This document shows, piece after piece, positions 46,001-53,526 of a DNA stretch of 64,000 nucleotides. The notes under the pieces were generated by a model. That model was given only the letters and a program-made list of their open reading frames with translations. It was not told the origin of the DNA and made no database searches. This DNA is from Psychroserpens sp. SPM9 (lineage in GTDB: Bacteria; Bacteroidota; Bacteroidia; Flavobacteriales; Flavobacteriaceae), in NCBI RefSeq assembly GCF_025153525.1, contig NZ_JANZNR010000005.1:124001-188000 (forward strand). The letters are read 5' to 3'. Both the position numbers and the translations under genes were made by a program. Every line of letters begins with the position of its first letter. Positions within the stretch are counted from its first letter, which is position 1.

Positions 46001-48217
46001 AATAATCATATTTTAACCAATACTCCAATACAATTTTTTCCAGAAGTTATTAAAAACTATTTAACTGAAGCACCTGGTTTTGCTAGATCTTCCTTTTTTC
46101 TGAAGGAAATTACGTTATATGTAATGAATTACCAAGCCGAGCCATTTTCTGATACTGACAATGCTATTTTTAATCGATTTGCACAAGTTTTTGACCAATC
46201 CTATACACGCTTCCTCGACCTTCAAAAAGCAGAAGCGCAAGCTAGAGAAGCACAAATCGAAGCGGCTTTAGAACGTGTGCGTTCTCGAAGTATAGCTATG
46301 CATAAAAGTGAAGAATTACTTGATGTTATCAATGTTGTATCAGAACAATTGCAATTGCTTAATATTAAATTTAACAATGTCAGTTTTGGAATCAATGATG
46401 AAAATAAAGATCTTGAATTCTGGATGTCCTCACCTAGATGGACAAATCCATTTAAACTTCACATCCCTTATTTAGACAATCCAATGCCCAATCGTGCCAT
46501 GGAGGCAAGGAAAAACAACAAAGATTTCTTTTCGGACACTTTAACAAAAAAAGAAAATAATACTTGGCATAAACACGTGTTTAAGCATTCTGAAATGGAT
46601 CTGCTCGATGACGAAACTAAAAAGAATGTTTTTGACAGTCCAGGCTATGCAAGATCTACTGTTTTAATGACTAATATTTTTCTTACCATCGGAAACTATA
46701 TCCCTAAATCTTATTCAAAAGAAGAAAACGAAATTTTTAAGCGTTTTGCAAAAGTCTTCGAGCAATCCTATACACGTTTTCTAGATCTTCAAAAAGCAGA
46801 AGAAAGAGCACGCGAATCACAAATAGATACGGCATTAGAACGCGTACGTTCTAGAACGATGGGCATGCAGAAATCTGATGAATTGGCAGAAACATCAGCA
46901 GTTCTTTTTCAGCAAATAAAAGAACTCGCTTCAGAAACTTGGAGCTGTGGCTTTTGCATTTGGCAAGATAATGATGAAGTTGAGTTATGGATGGGTGCGG
47001 ATTCTGGTGGATTATTGCCACCTATGTTAATTCCCTATAAAAAAGAACCCACCCATAGAGAGATTTATGAAGCGTCACTAAGAAATGAACTTGAATATAA
47101 CAAAGTATGGAATGGTAAAGCATTGAAAGAGCATTACGCATTTTTGAGAACCATTCCTTCTGTGGCAAAAGCTATAAAAGTGATGGAAGATTCTGGGCTT
47201 AGGTTACCAAAACAGCAATGTTACTACGTTGGTTTTTTTAAGCATGGTTATCTTTTATTGATTACGGAAGAACCAAACGATAATCTCGTTGATTTGAGCC
47301 AACGATTCACCAAGGTGTTCGACCTTACGTATACAAGGTTTTTAGACCTTCAGTTAAAAGAAAAACAAGCGGTAGAAATTTTGAATGAAAAGCAACGCTT
47401 AGAAAAAACATTGACAGACCTTAAACAAACCCAAAAACAATTAATACAATCCGAAAAAATGGCTTCTTTGGGTGAACTCACTGCTGGCATTGCGCACGAA
47501 ATCCAAAACCCATTAAACTTCGTCAATAACTTTTCCGAAGTCAGTAAAGAGTTATTAGACGAAATGCTCGAGGAAATGGAAAATGGCGATTTGGAAGAAG
47601 TTAAAGCCATTATGGATGATGTCATTCAGAATTTAGAAAAGATTAACCATCATGGTAAGCGTGCTGATGGCATTGTAAAAGGCATGTTACAGCATAGTCG
47701 TGCCAGTGGTAACAAAAAGGAACCTACAAACATCAATGCTTTAGCAGATGAATATTTGCGATTGGCGTATCATGGATTACGTGCAAAAGACAAAAGTTTC
47801 AATGCACAATTAGTTACGGATTTCGATAAGGATATCACCACTGTTAATGTAATTCCTCAAGATTTAGGTCGCGTTATTTTAAATCTATTAACCAATGCGT
47901 TCTATGTGGTTAACGAAAAGAATAAAACTGGACTAAAAAATTATGAACCTACAGTTTCTATAAGTACTAAAAAGAAAAAGAATGACATAGAAATCAAAGT
48001 ATCGGATAACGGAAACGGCATGCCTAGTTCGGTAAAGGATAAGATATTTCAACCATTTTTCACCACCAAACCTACTGGGCAAGGTACTGGTTTGGGATTG
48101 AGTATGAGCTATGATATAATTACCAAAGGACATGACGGCGAATTACAAGTAGACACAAAAGAAGGAAAAGGAACTAAATTTAAAATTATTATACCATTAA
48201 CATCAACCAACCAATGA
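40049..48217 (+). CDS. Giant soluble histidine kinase with about twelve repeated GAF-like modules
   Basis: The protein has 2722 residues. An N-terminal SnoaL/NTF2-like domain covers about 1-140 (FLQKYWDTYFEGNLMQWQSF). Then come about twelve modules of some 185-195 residues, each opening with a helix of the type LALEKVRSRSMAMQKSDEL and closing with FAKVFEQTYTRFLDLQKAE. The opening helices start near residues 175, 366, 559, 752, 936, 1119, 1310, 1497, 1688, 1883, 2072 and 2261. The module bodies look GAF-like and fall into several types. A transmitter follows, with H2483 and intact N, G1, F and G2 boxes. There is no signal peptide or membrane helix. It lies 3 nt after the previous kinase and overlaps the next by 4 nt. 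Confidence 0.88.
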   Translation: MKLTKKIETEITQFLQKYWDTYFEGNLMQWQSFITEDYKNIGTNQEEIWNSKREILDYTNKVLDQMVGNAVVRNKTVQIIPYDPYIMTHELGDLYIKNGKKWTFYAPIRLSSLIQKQDTGWIVLHQHGSFPDSKTQKGEAFAVDAIKAENIKLQKAVQKRTIELEQKNRELEVETALERIRAQAVAMKESSDLLDIVVSMRKEFIKLGHEAHYFWHMMWLPETYEKAMTSGDGSKIGFVMELPRHIHGDIPQLAKWEKSKKPTVVHAMNVDDALDYVHKMVTLGDFQNIDPQAPTEEDIRHIGGLTFIMARTSHGEIGYSLPGVVKNPPKEDIDILIKFTGAFDLAHQRFLDLQKAEKQAREVEIQLALEKIRSRSLAVHKTEEFNEVMSIVFEKLKELNIPVTAVGIGIQIQGSKDLNTYVCGENETGLVISNYRLPYFNNKISKDLCTAIEKQIDTYVGHYTKKQKDTFYKYVLKNTVEFKDLPEDILNMIFESPSYTITMVASKHVVFNVNDFEGKELSTDDIEIIKRVAKVFNQAYIRFLDLQQAEIQAQKTQIELSLERIRSQVTAMQASSDLFDIVVTMRNEFLSLGHEADYFWHMNWAKDNYEMSMTAEDGGRLGMVITVPKFVHEQMEDLHQWEKSNSPYFVLALNGKDAWDYIDKMNTYGKYKLVDPHAPSEEDILHIGGLTFIIARTTHGEIGFSLAGKVDNPPQASIEILVRFASVFDLAYKRFEDLKKAEAQTRETQIELALEKVRSRSMAMQKSDELSDAAEILYKEFYKLGVTPFSCGYLINNDTDKQWNVWMTDANNESFKSFWTLPYNADQHIKDRYENWQKNKPFHSTELKGDANIEHHKIIAKYAPWKNASLKDLPESLVLSSANFKYGHLLIVTGEALSEGTQSILIRFAKVFEQTYTRFLDLRKAEAQTRETQIELALEKVRSRTMAMQHSDELQEASFLLDQQVRALGIKTWGCAFNIYGETESTEWFGNEAGVLHTYTVPREGIFKDYYDKGQKGETLVIQEFSGDDCVAHYEYMSSLPVIGDVLKTLKETNNGFPTYQIDHVVYFKYGYLLFITREHVPDSHAIFKRFAKVFEQTYTRFLDLQKAEAQAREAQIEAALERVRSRSIGMQQSKELAKVVLLLDEELIGLGIEVHGTQIITDFDNAEKKVTVWFGKKGQDFLERIHVPYFDHPIRKEFYNAWKKGLDIHTGQYSKTDKNNFFRLLFKNSDFSKITEERQKFIYDSPGLTRTSVLFKNSILIFQRYSLSEFSEEEVAIFKRFSKVFEQAYTRFLDLQKAETQAREAQIENALEKVRSRTMAMQHSEELPEAANVLFTEVQNLGIPAWSCGYNILSEDKKSSTCIMSSEGEIQSPFILPLTKHISLKPWHKAILNNEQFFVYEQGDKDLKEHYNYMQSLPELQDTFKQLRDANIALPTFQVNHLAKFTNGFLLFITYERVPEAHDIFQRFAKVFEQTYTRFLDLQKAEAQTRKAQIEAALERTRTQSMLMQRSEELDATSKVFHEQLQLLGIETEFSYVWLPNEANSEHQFWVAWNADGKKDTSTQSKAIVYPLDKSEPYTAKCFKDWESGVPVHIHHIKPKEVATFFSAWEELLMDAKNLTPKYFSNGLYYAEAFMKYGCFGINIKRAITEEENQILQRFSVEFERTYTRFLDLKKAEAQTREAQINLAVERVRAKALAMHKSEEIMEVVAKLKEEVMSLDIPDVIAATIFLKEGEDKVRMWDLTTLEKNDDGYQIPFDITFKLKRRDPNLYVKRIWENPNNYFIEIQEGKDLKRIVAWLGENDKLKVAKEVEEYTEATKLKRLYHSVKKLNNGKLAIDLLHPPSDEMENILTKMGEAFDLAYKRFQDLQNAETQARESQIEAALEKVRSRSLAMQKSDELLDVIGIVSEQANTLGLKFDSISFGKSSKEGVFNFWMTSKGQPKPILMDVPYIKNNVPQRVIKAQKQGLKFLADVVTGNSYKKWNNHILTNTPIQFFPEVIKNYLTEAPGFARSSFFLKEITLYVMNYQAEPFSDTDNAIFNRFAQVFDQSYTRFLDLQKAEAQAREAQIEAALERVRSRSIAMHKSEELLDVINVVSEQLQLLNIKFNNVSFGINDENKDLEFWMSSPRWTNPFKLHIPYLDNPMPNRAMEARKNNKDFFSDTLTKKENNTWHKHVFKHSEMDLLDDETKKNVFDSPGYARSTVLMTNIFLTIGNYIPKSYSKEENEIFKRFAKVFEQSYTRFLDLQKAEERARESQIDTALERVRSRTMGMQKSDELAETSAVLFQQIKELASETWSCGFCIWQDNDEVELWMGADSGGLLPPMLIPYKKEPTHREIYEASLRNELEYNKVWNGKALKEHYAFLRTIPSVAKAIKVMEDSGLRLPKQQCYYVGFFKHGYLLLITEEPNDNLVDLSQRFTKVFDLTYTRFLDLQLKEKQAVEILNEKQRLEKTLTDLKQTQKQLIQSEKMASLGELTAGIAHEIQNPLNFVNNFSEVSKELLDEMLEEMENGDLEEVKAIMDDVIQNLEKINHHGKRADGIVKGMLQHSRASGNKKEPTNINALADEYLRLAYHGLRAKDKSFNAQLVTDFDKDITTVNVIPQDLGRVILNLLTNAFYVVNEKNKTGLKNYEPTVSISTKKKKNDIEIKVSDNGNGMPSSVKDKIFQPFFTTKPTGQGTGLGLSMSYDIITKGHDGELQVDTKEGKGTKFKIIIPLTSTNQ
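40568..47350 (+). repeat. Twelve-fold coding repeat (about 550-580 bp period)
   Basis: The GAF-like modules of the giant kinase. Repeats are divergent at DNA level except for the linkers encoding the F-x-x-V-F-E-Q-T-Y-T-R-F-L-D-L-Q-K-A-E type helix. Modules 1 and 3 are one type (both with GHEAxYFWHM). Modules 2, 6, 10 and 11 are a second type, and 5, 7 and 12 (W-x-C near the start), with 4 nearby, a third. Modules 8 and 9 stand apart. Confidence 0.8.
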
Positions 48218-50337
48218 AACACATTTTATACATTTTAGCGTTTCTATTTTCGTTAACACTTTTTGGTCAAGAGGAAAAGGTTTTCACAATTACCGATACC
48301 ACTTTAGTAAATAGATGGGCTCATCTCGCTGCTAATTGGAGTTATCAAAAAGGCGATAATATGGATTGGTCAGACCCTGAATTTGATGATTCGTCTTGGA
48401 CAAAAATCTCAAGTTATAATTTAAACAAACCAGATAATAAAATTATTGGTGGTAATAATGAAATTGTATGGTTTCGCAAGCCCATTAAAACAGACAGCAC
48501 ACTCAATGATGCTATTGTGTTAAAAATTTATCAAGTTGGTGCCTCTGAAGTTTATCTCGATGGAAAACTTACACATAGCCTTGGTAAAGTGAGTTCCAAT
48601 CCAGATGAAATTGAAACGTACAATTCACCTAACCACGTATTTTCTTTGCCTTTAGTAAAAAACAAAGAACATCTATTAGCAGTGAGGTTTGTGAATTCTC
48701 ATCCAAAATATCCTATATATTACGAAAACGAAGGTCTTATTTGGATCCAAGCCACCTCATTACATAACGTATTAACCAACGAGCCAAAACTGGCTTTTCC
48801 AGATAATGAAAGAAGAAGCTGGACCAATAATTTATATATGGTTTTAGGTATAGGACTATTTATGTTTGTACTTTTTCTTTGTTTGTATATATTTTTCAAA
48901 CGAGAAAAAATCAACGGCTATTTTGCATTAACCAGTCTATTTTTCTCTTGTTTTATTAGTAGTATCTTATTGGATTTTTCAAGTTACGTATATGCGTTTA
49001 AATATGATTTTACCACTGGTTTTTTTAGTGTTCTCTATAGCTTAACTTCTCTCTATTGCATTTACAAAATTTTCAATAAACGTATTGGGTTTGTTTTTTG
49101 GGGCATTACTGTAATAGGGATACTATTCATCCCTTCATTCTTTCTTTTTTCTACAATCTATGCTGCACCCATTTTTGGAATTATAATACTTTTTGAATTG
49201 ATTAGAGTAAGTATTATTTCATTAAAATCTGATAAAATAGGAGCCCTAATTTTTCTTTCATTAGGTGCTATTAATTTAATATATTGGATTCTACTTTCAT
49301 TGGATAGGCTAACCGATATTAATATCCCAAAATTACAAAACTATCAACCTTTTGCCTATGCCCTTTTACCCTTAAGTATTGCCATTTATTTGGGCTACTT
49401 CTTTGGTAAACGAAGTCAATCCTTACGTTTAAATTTAGAACGTGTCCAAAAACTATCTAGAGAAAAAGAAAGCATTTTATCAAAGCAAAACGAAACTTTA
49501 GAGCAGCAAGTAAAAGAGCGCACGGCTTCGCTTAACCAATCATTGGAAGAACTAAAAGCTACGCAATCTCAATTGATACAATCTGAGAAAATGGCTTCAC
49601 TTGGAGAGTTAACTGCTGGTATTGCGCACGAAATTCAAAACCCGTTAAACTTCGTCAATAACTTTTCTGAAGTGAGTACAGAATTAATTGATGAAATGAA
49701 CGAAGAACTAGAAAAAGGTGATTTAGATGAGGCTAAAGCCATTTCTAATGACATTAAGCAAAACCTGGAAAAAATTAATCATCATGGTCAACGTGCTGAT
49801 GGTATTGTAAAAGGCATGTTGCAGCACAGTAGAAAAAATACAGGCGAAAAAGAATTAACTGACATCAATAAGTTAGCGGACGAATATTTTAGACTCGCTT
49901 ATCACGGGTTGCGAGCCAAAGACAAATCGTTTAATGCACAACTCGAAACAGATTATGACGACAGCATTAAAACAATAAACATTATTCCGCAAGATATTGG
50001 TCGCGTTATACTCAATATAATCACAAATGCATTTTATGCGGTTAATGTAAAAAAATCAAATTCCGAATCCAAAGATTTTAAACCTACGGTTTCAGTAAGC
50101 ACTAAAAATTTAAAAGATACTATTGAAATAATTATTAAAGATAATGGCAACGGAATTCCGAAAGACATCATAGACAAAATTTTCCAACCGTTTTTCACCA
50201 CAAAACCTACCGGAAAAGGCACAGGACTAGGCTTATCTATGAGTTACGATATCATAAAAGCTCATAACGGAAAATTACAAGTAGAAAGTAAAGATAAAGA
50301 GGGAACCACATTTACAGTGAGCCTTCCAATAACATAA
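48214..50337 (+). CDS. Membrane histidine kinase with exported jelly-roll sensor and 7TM region
   Basis: The 707-residue protein has a signal peptide (MKHILYILAFLFSLTLFGQ). An exported galactose-binding-like beta domain of about 170 residues follows (LAANWSYQKGDNMDWSDPEFDDSSW, then VLKIYQVGASEVYLDG). Next come about seven membrane helices between residues 205 and 400, a coiled coil, and the transmitter with H472 and complete ATPase boxes (DNGNGIP, FFTTKPTGKGTGLGLSMS). The layout matches 7TMR-DISM-type receptors. It gives the operon an extracellular input. Its kinase core is almost the same as that of the two soluble kinases. Confidence 0.9.
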   Translation: MKHILYILAFLFSLTLFGQEEKVFTITDTTLVNRWAHLAANWSYQKGDNMDWSDPEFDDSSWTKISSYNLNKPDNKIIGGNNEIVWFRKPIKTDSTLNDAIVLKIYQVGASEVYLDGKLTHSLGKVSSNPDEIETYNSPNHVFSLPLVKNKEHLLAVRFVNSHPKYPIYYENEGLIWIQATSLHNVLTNEPKLAFPDNERRSWTNNLYMVLGIGLFMFVLFLCLYIFFKREKINGYFALTSLFFSCFISSILLDFSSYVYAFKYDFTTGFFSVLYSLTSLYCIYKIFNKRIGFVFWGITVIGILFIPSFFLFSTIYAAPIFGIIILFELIRVSIISLKSDKIGALIFLSLGAINLIYWILLSLDRLTDINIPKLQNYQPFAYALLPLSIAIYLGYFFGKRSQSLRLNLERVQKLSREKESILSKQNETLEQQVKERTASLNQSLEELKATQSQLIQSEKMASLGELTAGIAHEIQNPLNFVNNFSEVSTELIDEMNEELEKGDLDEAKAISNDIKQNLEKINHHGQRADGIVKGMLQHSRKNTGEKELTDINKLADEYFRLAYHGLRAKDKSFNAQLETDYDDSIKTINIIPQDIGRVILNIITNAFYAVNVKKSNSESKDFKPTVSVSTKNLKDTIEIIIKDNGNGIPKDIIDKIFQPFFTTKPTGKGTGLGLSMSYDIIKAHNGKLQVESKDKEGTTFTVSLPIT

Positions 50338-50370
50338 ATTAAAAGGGGATTAATTTAAAAACTTAGCACA

Positions 50371-50745
50371 ATGAAAATATTAGTAGTAGATGACGAACAA
50401 GATGTAAAAACATTGTTTCTTCAGCGCTTCAGAAAAGAAATAAGAAAAGAAGAACTAGAATTTATGTTTGCTTTTTCGGGAGAAGAAGCATTAGAAACGT
50501 TAAGATCCATAGAACAAGAAGCCGTATTAATTCTATCTGATATTAATATGCCTGGTATGAGCGGACTCCAACTTTTAGAAAAAATAAAGAAAGATTTTGT
50601 TGCTCCACCTCCAGTGGTGATGATGGTTACAGCTTATGGTGATGATGAAAATTACAACACCGCAAAAGCACTTGGTGCTGATGATTTTTTAACAAAACCA
50701 GTAGATTTTAAATTATTAAAAGAAAAACTAACACAAAATATATGA
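50371..50745 (+). CDS. Stand-alone response regulator receiver (CheY-like)
   Basis: This 124-residue receiver domain has acidic pocket D7/D8, phospho-acceptor D57 ([10 protein letters not shown]), T87 and K109 (FLTKP). It has no output domain, so it is a phosphate sink, an intermediate in a relay, or acts by binding a partner. It lies 33 nt after the third kinase, and its stop overlaps the start of the receiver-cyclase gene by 4 nt. Confidence 0.93.
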   Translation: MKILVVDDEQDVKTLFLQRFRKEIRKEELEFMFAFSGEEALETLRSIEQEAVLILSDINMPGMSGLQLLEKIKKDFVAPPPVVMMVTAYGDDENYNTAKALGADDFLTKPVDFKLLKEKLTQNI

Positions 50746-51785
50746 TGTCAAAAATATTAGTAGTTGATGATGAGGCCGATTTAGAAGTTTTGATCAAACA
50801 AAAATTCCGAAAAAAAATTCGTGATAAAGAATACGAGTTTCTTTTTGCTGAAAACGGTCGTCACGCTTTAGAAAAACTAAATGAAGATCCTGATGTCGAT
50901 ATTGTATTAAGTGACATCAATATGCCAGAAATGGATGGCTTGACCTTATTAACCAAACTAAATGAATTAAGTCCGCTCATTAAGTCAGTCATCGTATCGG
51001 CTTATGGCGACATGGAAAACATAAGAACGGCCATGAATAGAGGAGCTTTCGACTTTATTACTAAACCCATCAATTTTGAAGATTTAACGCTTACGATGGA
51101 AAAAACCTTAAAGCATGCGCAGCATATTAAGGAAACACTACAAGCCATTAAAGAGAACAATATTCTGAAAATGTATGTCGATGAAAATGTGCTTAGCTTT
51201 ATGGGTAATCGCGAGTACGAATCTACCATCATGGCAAACGAGACTATTGAGGCCACTGTTGTTTTTATTGATATTTGCGGATTTACTAAAATTAGTGAAA
51301 ATGCTGAAGCCGATAGGGTTGTTAAATTAGTGAATGCCTACTTTGATGAAATGGTCAAAGAAATCATGCAACATAAAGGTTATATTGATAAGTTTATTGG
51401 TGATGCTATTATGGCTGTTTTTAGAGGCGAATATCATTTAGATCGCGCCATTGATGCAGCTTTAGCTGTTTGCGAAAAAATAAATAACATGCCAAATATT
51501 GAAGGAGATTTAGATTATAAACCAAAAGTATCTATCGGGATTAAAAGTGGCGAAATGATTTCAGGAAATATAGGATCTGTTAGTCTGAAACGTTTAGATT
51601 ATACAGTCATTGGAGATACTGTTAATACGGCTGCGCGATTACAAGATGCCGCCAAAGAAAACCAAATTATTATTTCTGAAGATTGTTATAATCAAGTTAA
51701 GGAATCTTTTAAATGTGAAAAAGTAGGTAGTATCAACTTAAAGAACAAAGCAAATCCACTGACTATTTATCAAGTCATTGAATAA
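50742..51785 (+). CDS. Response regulator with class III nucleotide cyclase output
   Basis: The 347-residue protein has a receiver domain at 3-120 with phospho-acceptor D58 ([13 protein letters not shown]) and K108. A helical linker follows, then a class III cyclase domain at about 165-345. Both metal aspartates are present, D177 (FIDICGFT) and D221 (GDAIMAVF), as are N295 and R299 (DTVNTAARL) for transition-state binding. The base-selecting positions read K217 and T288, the Lys-Thr pair of cyanobacterial CyaC-type adenylate cyclases, so cAMP is the likeliest product. Phosphorylation by the upstream kinases probably controls it. The neighbour downstream is a PycTM-like membrane protein. Confidence 0.93.
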   Translation: MMSKILVVDDEADLEVLIKQKFRKKIRDKEYEFLFAENGRHALEKLNEDPDVDIVLSDINMPEMDGLTLLTKLNELSPLIKSVIVSAYGDMENIRTAMNRGAFDFITKPINFEDLTLTMEKTLKHAQHIKETLQAIKENNILKMYVDENVLSFMGNREYESTIMANETIEATVVFIDICGFTKISENAEADRVVKLVNAYFDEMVKEIMQHKGYIDKFIGDAIMAVFRGEYHLDRAIDAALAVCEKINNMPNIEGDLDYKPKVSIGIKSGEMISGNIGSVSLKRLDYTVIGDTVNTAARLQDAAKENQIIISEDCYNQVKESFKCEKVGSINLKNKANPLTIYQVIE

Positions 51786-51802
51786 GTCATAAATCTATTA
51801 AA

Positions 51803-52348
51803 ATGGGAAAAAACAGCACCTTAAAGAACAAACACACCGATGATTTAGTTGATCATTATTGGGGAACTATTAGCTATTTAACGAGCCTTATCAAAGCATC
51901 CGAACTTAAAGCAGGTTTGATTCTGTCCTTTTACGGTATACTCTTAAATTTTATTTATCAAGGCACCGAAAGTTTCTCAGACCAATTAAGCAACGACATC
52001 TATTTATATATTTTAATAGGCGCTTGGGCTTGTTGTACTGTAGCTTCTATCTTTTTTTGTATTCGTTGTTTCATTCCAAGAATTGAAGGCAAGTTTTCTA
52101 AAAACATGTTTTTCTTTAAAGACATCATTTCAAAATTTGGTGATGTCGAAGAGTTTTCAAAAACATTCTTAAAAATGAGCCAAGATGAAGACCAATTGTT
52201 CTTGCAATTAGGCGAACAAATCTTTATCATTTCAAAAATATCAGATTGGAAATTTAAAAACGTTAAACGTGCCATTCGCCTTTTGGCTATCGGACTCATT
52301 ATATTGTTTATAACAGGTTTGTACCATTTTCTTTTTATCTTGAGCTAG
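51803..52348 (+). CDS. Pycsar-effector-like membrane protein (PycTM/DUF5706 family)
   Basis: The protein has 181 residues with three membrane helices at about 37-53, 67-91 and 156-178. A cytoplasmic part lies between the second and third (FIPRIEGKFSKNMFFFKDI, then DEDQLFLQLGEQIFIISKISDWKF). Several features fit the PycTM family: KASELKAGLIL before the first helix, the Pro-Arg after the second, the FFF-x-D-I motif, and the QI-x-x-S-K-I-x-x-x-K-x-x-x-x-x-x-A pattern before the last. In Pycsar, such proteins bind a cyclic nucleotide from a class III cyclase and disrupt the inner membrane. Here it lies 17 nt after a receiver-cyclase gene. The family call is by pattern, not a search, and a killing function is not shown. 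Confidence 0.72.
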   Translation: MGKNSTLKNKHTDDLVDHYWGTISYLTSLIKASELKAGLILSFYGILLNFIYQGTESFSDQLSNDIYLYILIGAWACCTVASIFFCIRCFIPRIEGKFSKNMFFFKDIISKFGDVEEFSKTFLKMSQDEDQLFLQLGEQIFIISKISDWKFKNVKRAIRLLAIGLIILFITGLYHFLFILS

Positions 52349-52368
52349 TAAAACTTGAAACCTAGCAA

Positions 52369-53520
52369 ATGAAATTATTCCTACTCTTATTAGTCGCATT
52401 TACATTAAACAGTAATGCGCAAGACACCAAAAGATTAGAACCTAAACTAGAAAACATCGCTTGGATAGCAGGACAATGGAAAGGGGAAGCTTTTGGCGGA
52501 CAAACAGAAGAAAACTGGAGCGAACCTTCCGGAGGCTCGATGATGGCGACATTCAAGCTGATTAATGAAGGTAAAGTATCCTTTTATGAAATCATTATCA
52601 TTCGTGAAGTTGAAAACAGCTTAGTGCTTCAGCTAAAACATTTTGATAACGATTTAAAAGGCTGGGAAACTAAAAATGAAACCGTCGATTTTCCGTTGAT
52701 AAAAATAACACCTCATCAAGTGCTTTTTGAAGGCATGAGTTTTGAAAAAATAAGTGACACCGAAATGAATGTTAATGTCGACATTAAAAATGACAATGAT
52801 GAGATAGAAATAGTGACTTTTAATTACAAGAAACAAGTCAAAACTCCCAAAATTGTGAATCATCTAATTTCCGTCAAAAAAGCAAAAACGAAACCAATTA
52901 TTGATGGGATTGCTAATGATGAAATCTGGTCTAACAATTTATGGCTTCCCTTAGATGAATTATGGCTGGGAGACACTTATTCGAAGGATGATTTTTCAGG
53001 GCGTTATAAATTAGCTTGGGCAGAGGATGCCTTATATCTGCTAGCTGAAATAAAGGATGATGTATTATTAGATAAAAACACGAATCCTCTTGAAGCCTGG
53101 TGGGACGACGATTGTTTAGAAATTTTTGTAGATGAAGATAACAGTGGCGGCGAGCATCAATACAATCATAATGCCTTTGCCTATCATATTGCTCTGGATG
53201 GAAATGTAGTGGATATGTCTACTTCTAAGGAAGGTAAATTATACAATTCGCATATTAAATCTCAAAGAGTTACCAAAGGAAACACCTCGGTTTGGGAAGT
53301 AAAAATCTCATTATTTGATGACTCTTATAATGAGCATACTGAAAATTCGCCAACCCAGCTATATCCTGGTAAAATTGTTGGCTTTGCTTTAGCTTACTGC
53401 GATAACGACACGAGTGAAGAACGCGAAAACTTTATTGGTTCGATACAAGTACCAGGTGACGATAAAAACAGAGGCTGGATTGATGCTAATATTTTTGGAA
53501 CTTTAAAACTTATAAATTAA
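52369..53520 (+). CDS. Secreted DUF6265 plus CBM9-like protein
   Basis: This 383-residue protein has a signal peptide (MKLFLLLLVAFTLNSNAQ). A DUF6265-type lipocalin-like domain follows (IAWIAGQWKGEAFGGQTEENWSEP, about 20-160). The C-terminal domain is of the carbohydrate-binding family 9/DOMON-like type (KPIIDGIANDEIW, AWWDDDCLEIFVDED, YHIALDGNVVDM, about 170-383). It is 20 nt after the PycTM-like gene and so probably in the same transcript. Ligands are unknown; a link to signalling is not evident. Confidence 0.78.
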   Translation: MKLFLLLLVAFTLNSNAQDTKRLEPKLENIAWIAGQWKGEAFGGQTEENWSEPSGGSMMATFKLINEGKVSFYEIIIIREVENSLVLQLKHFDNDLKGWETKNETVDFPLIKITPHQVLFEGMSFEKISDTEMNVNVDIKNDNDEIEIVTFNYKKQVKTPKIVNHLISVKKAKTKPIIDGIANDEIWSNNLWLPLDELWLGDTYSKDDFSGRYKLAWAEDALYLLAEIKDDVLLDKNTNPLEAWWDDDCLEIFVDEDNSGGEHQYNHNAFAYHIALDGNVVDMSTSKEGKLYNSHIKSQRVTKGNTSVWEVKISLFDDSYNEHTENSPTQLYPGKIVGFALAYCDNDTSEERENFIGSIQVPGDDKNRGWIDANIFGTLKLIN

Positions 53521-53526
53521 ACTCAA

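Noticed and set aside
40568-47350. Tandem repeat in the giant kinase as an assembly artefact
   Set aside because: The modules differ in length and sequence, fall into types, and the frame is open across 8.2 kb, which an assembly duplication would not give.
50371-52348. Calling the locus a Pycsar anti-phage system
   Set aside because: The cyclase is fused to a receiver domain and follows three kinases, and no other defence gene is near. The similarity to Pycsar is worth testing but does not establish defence.
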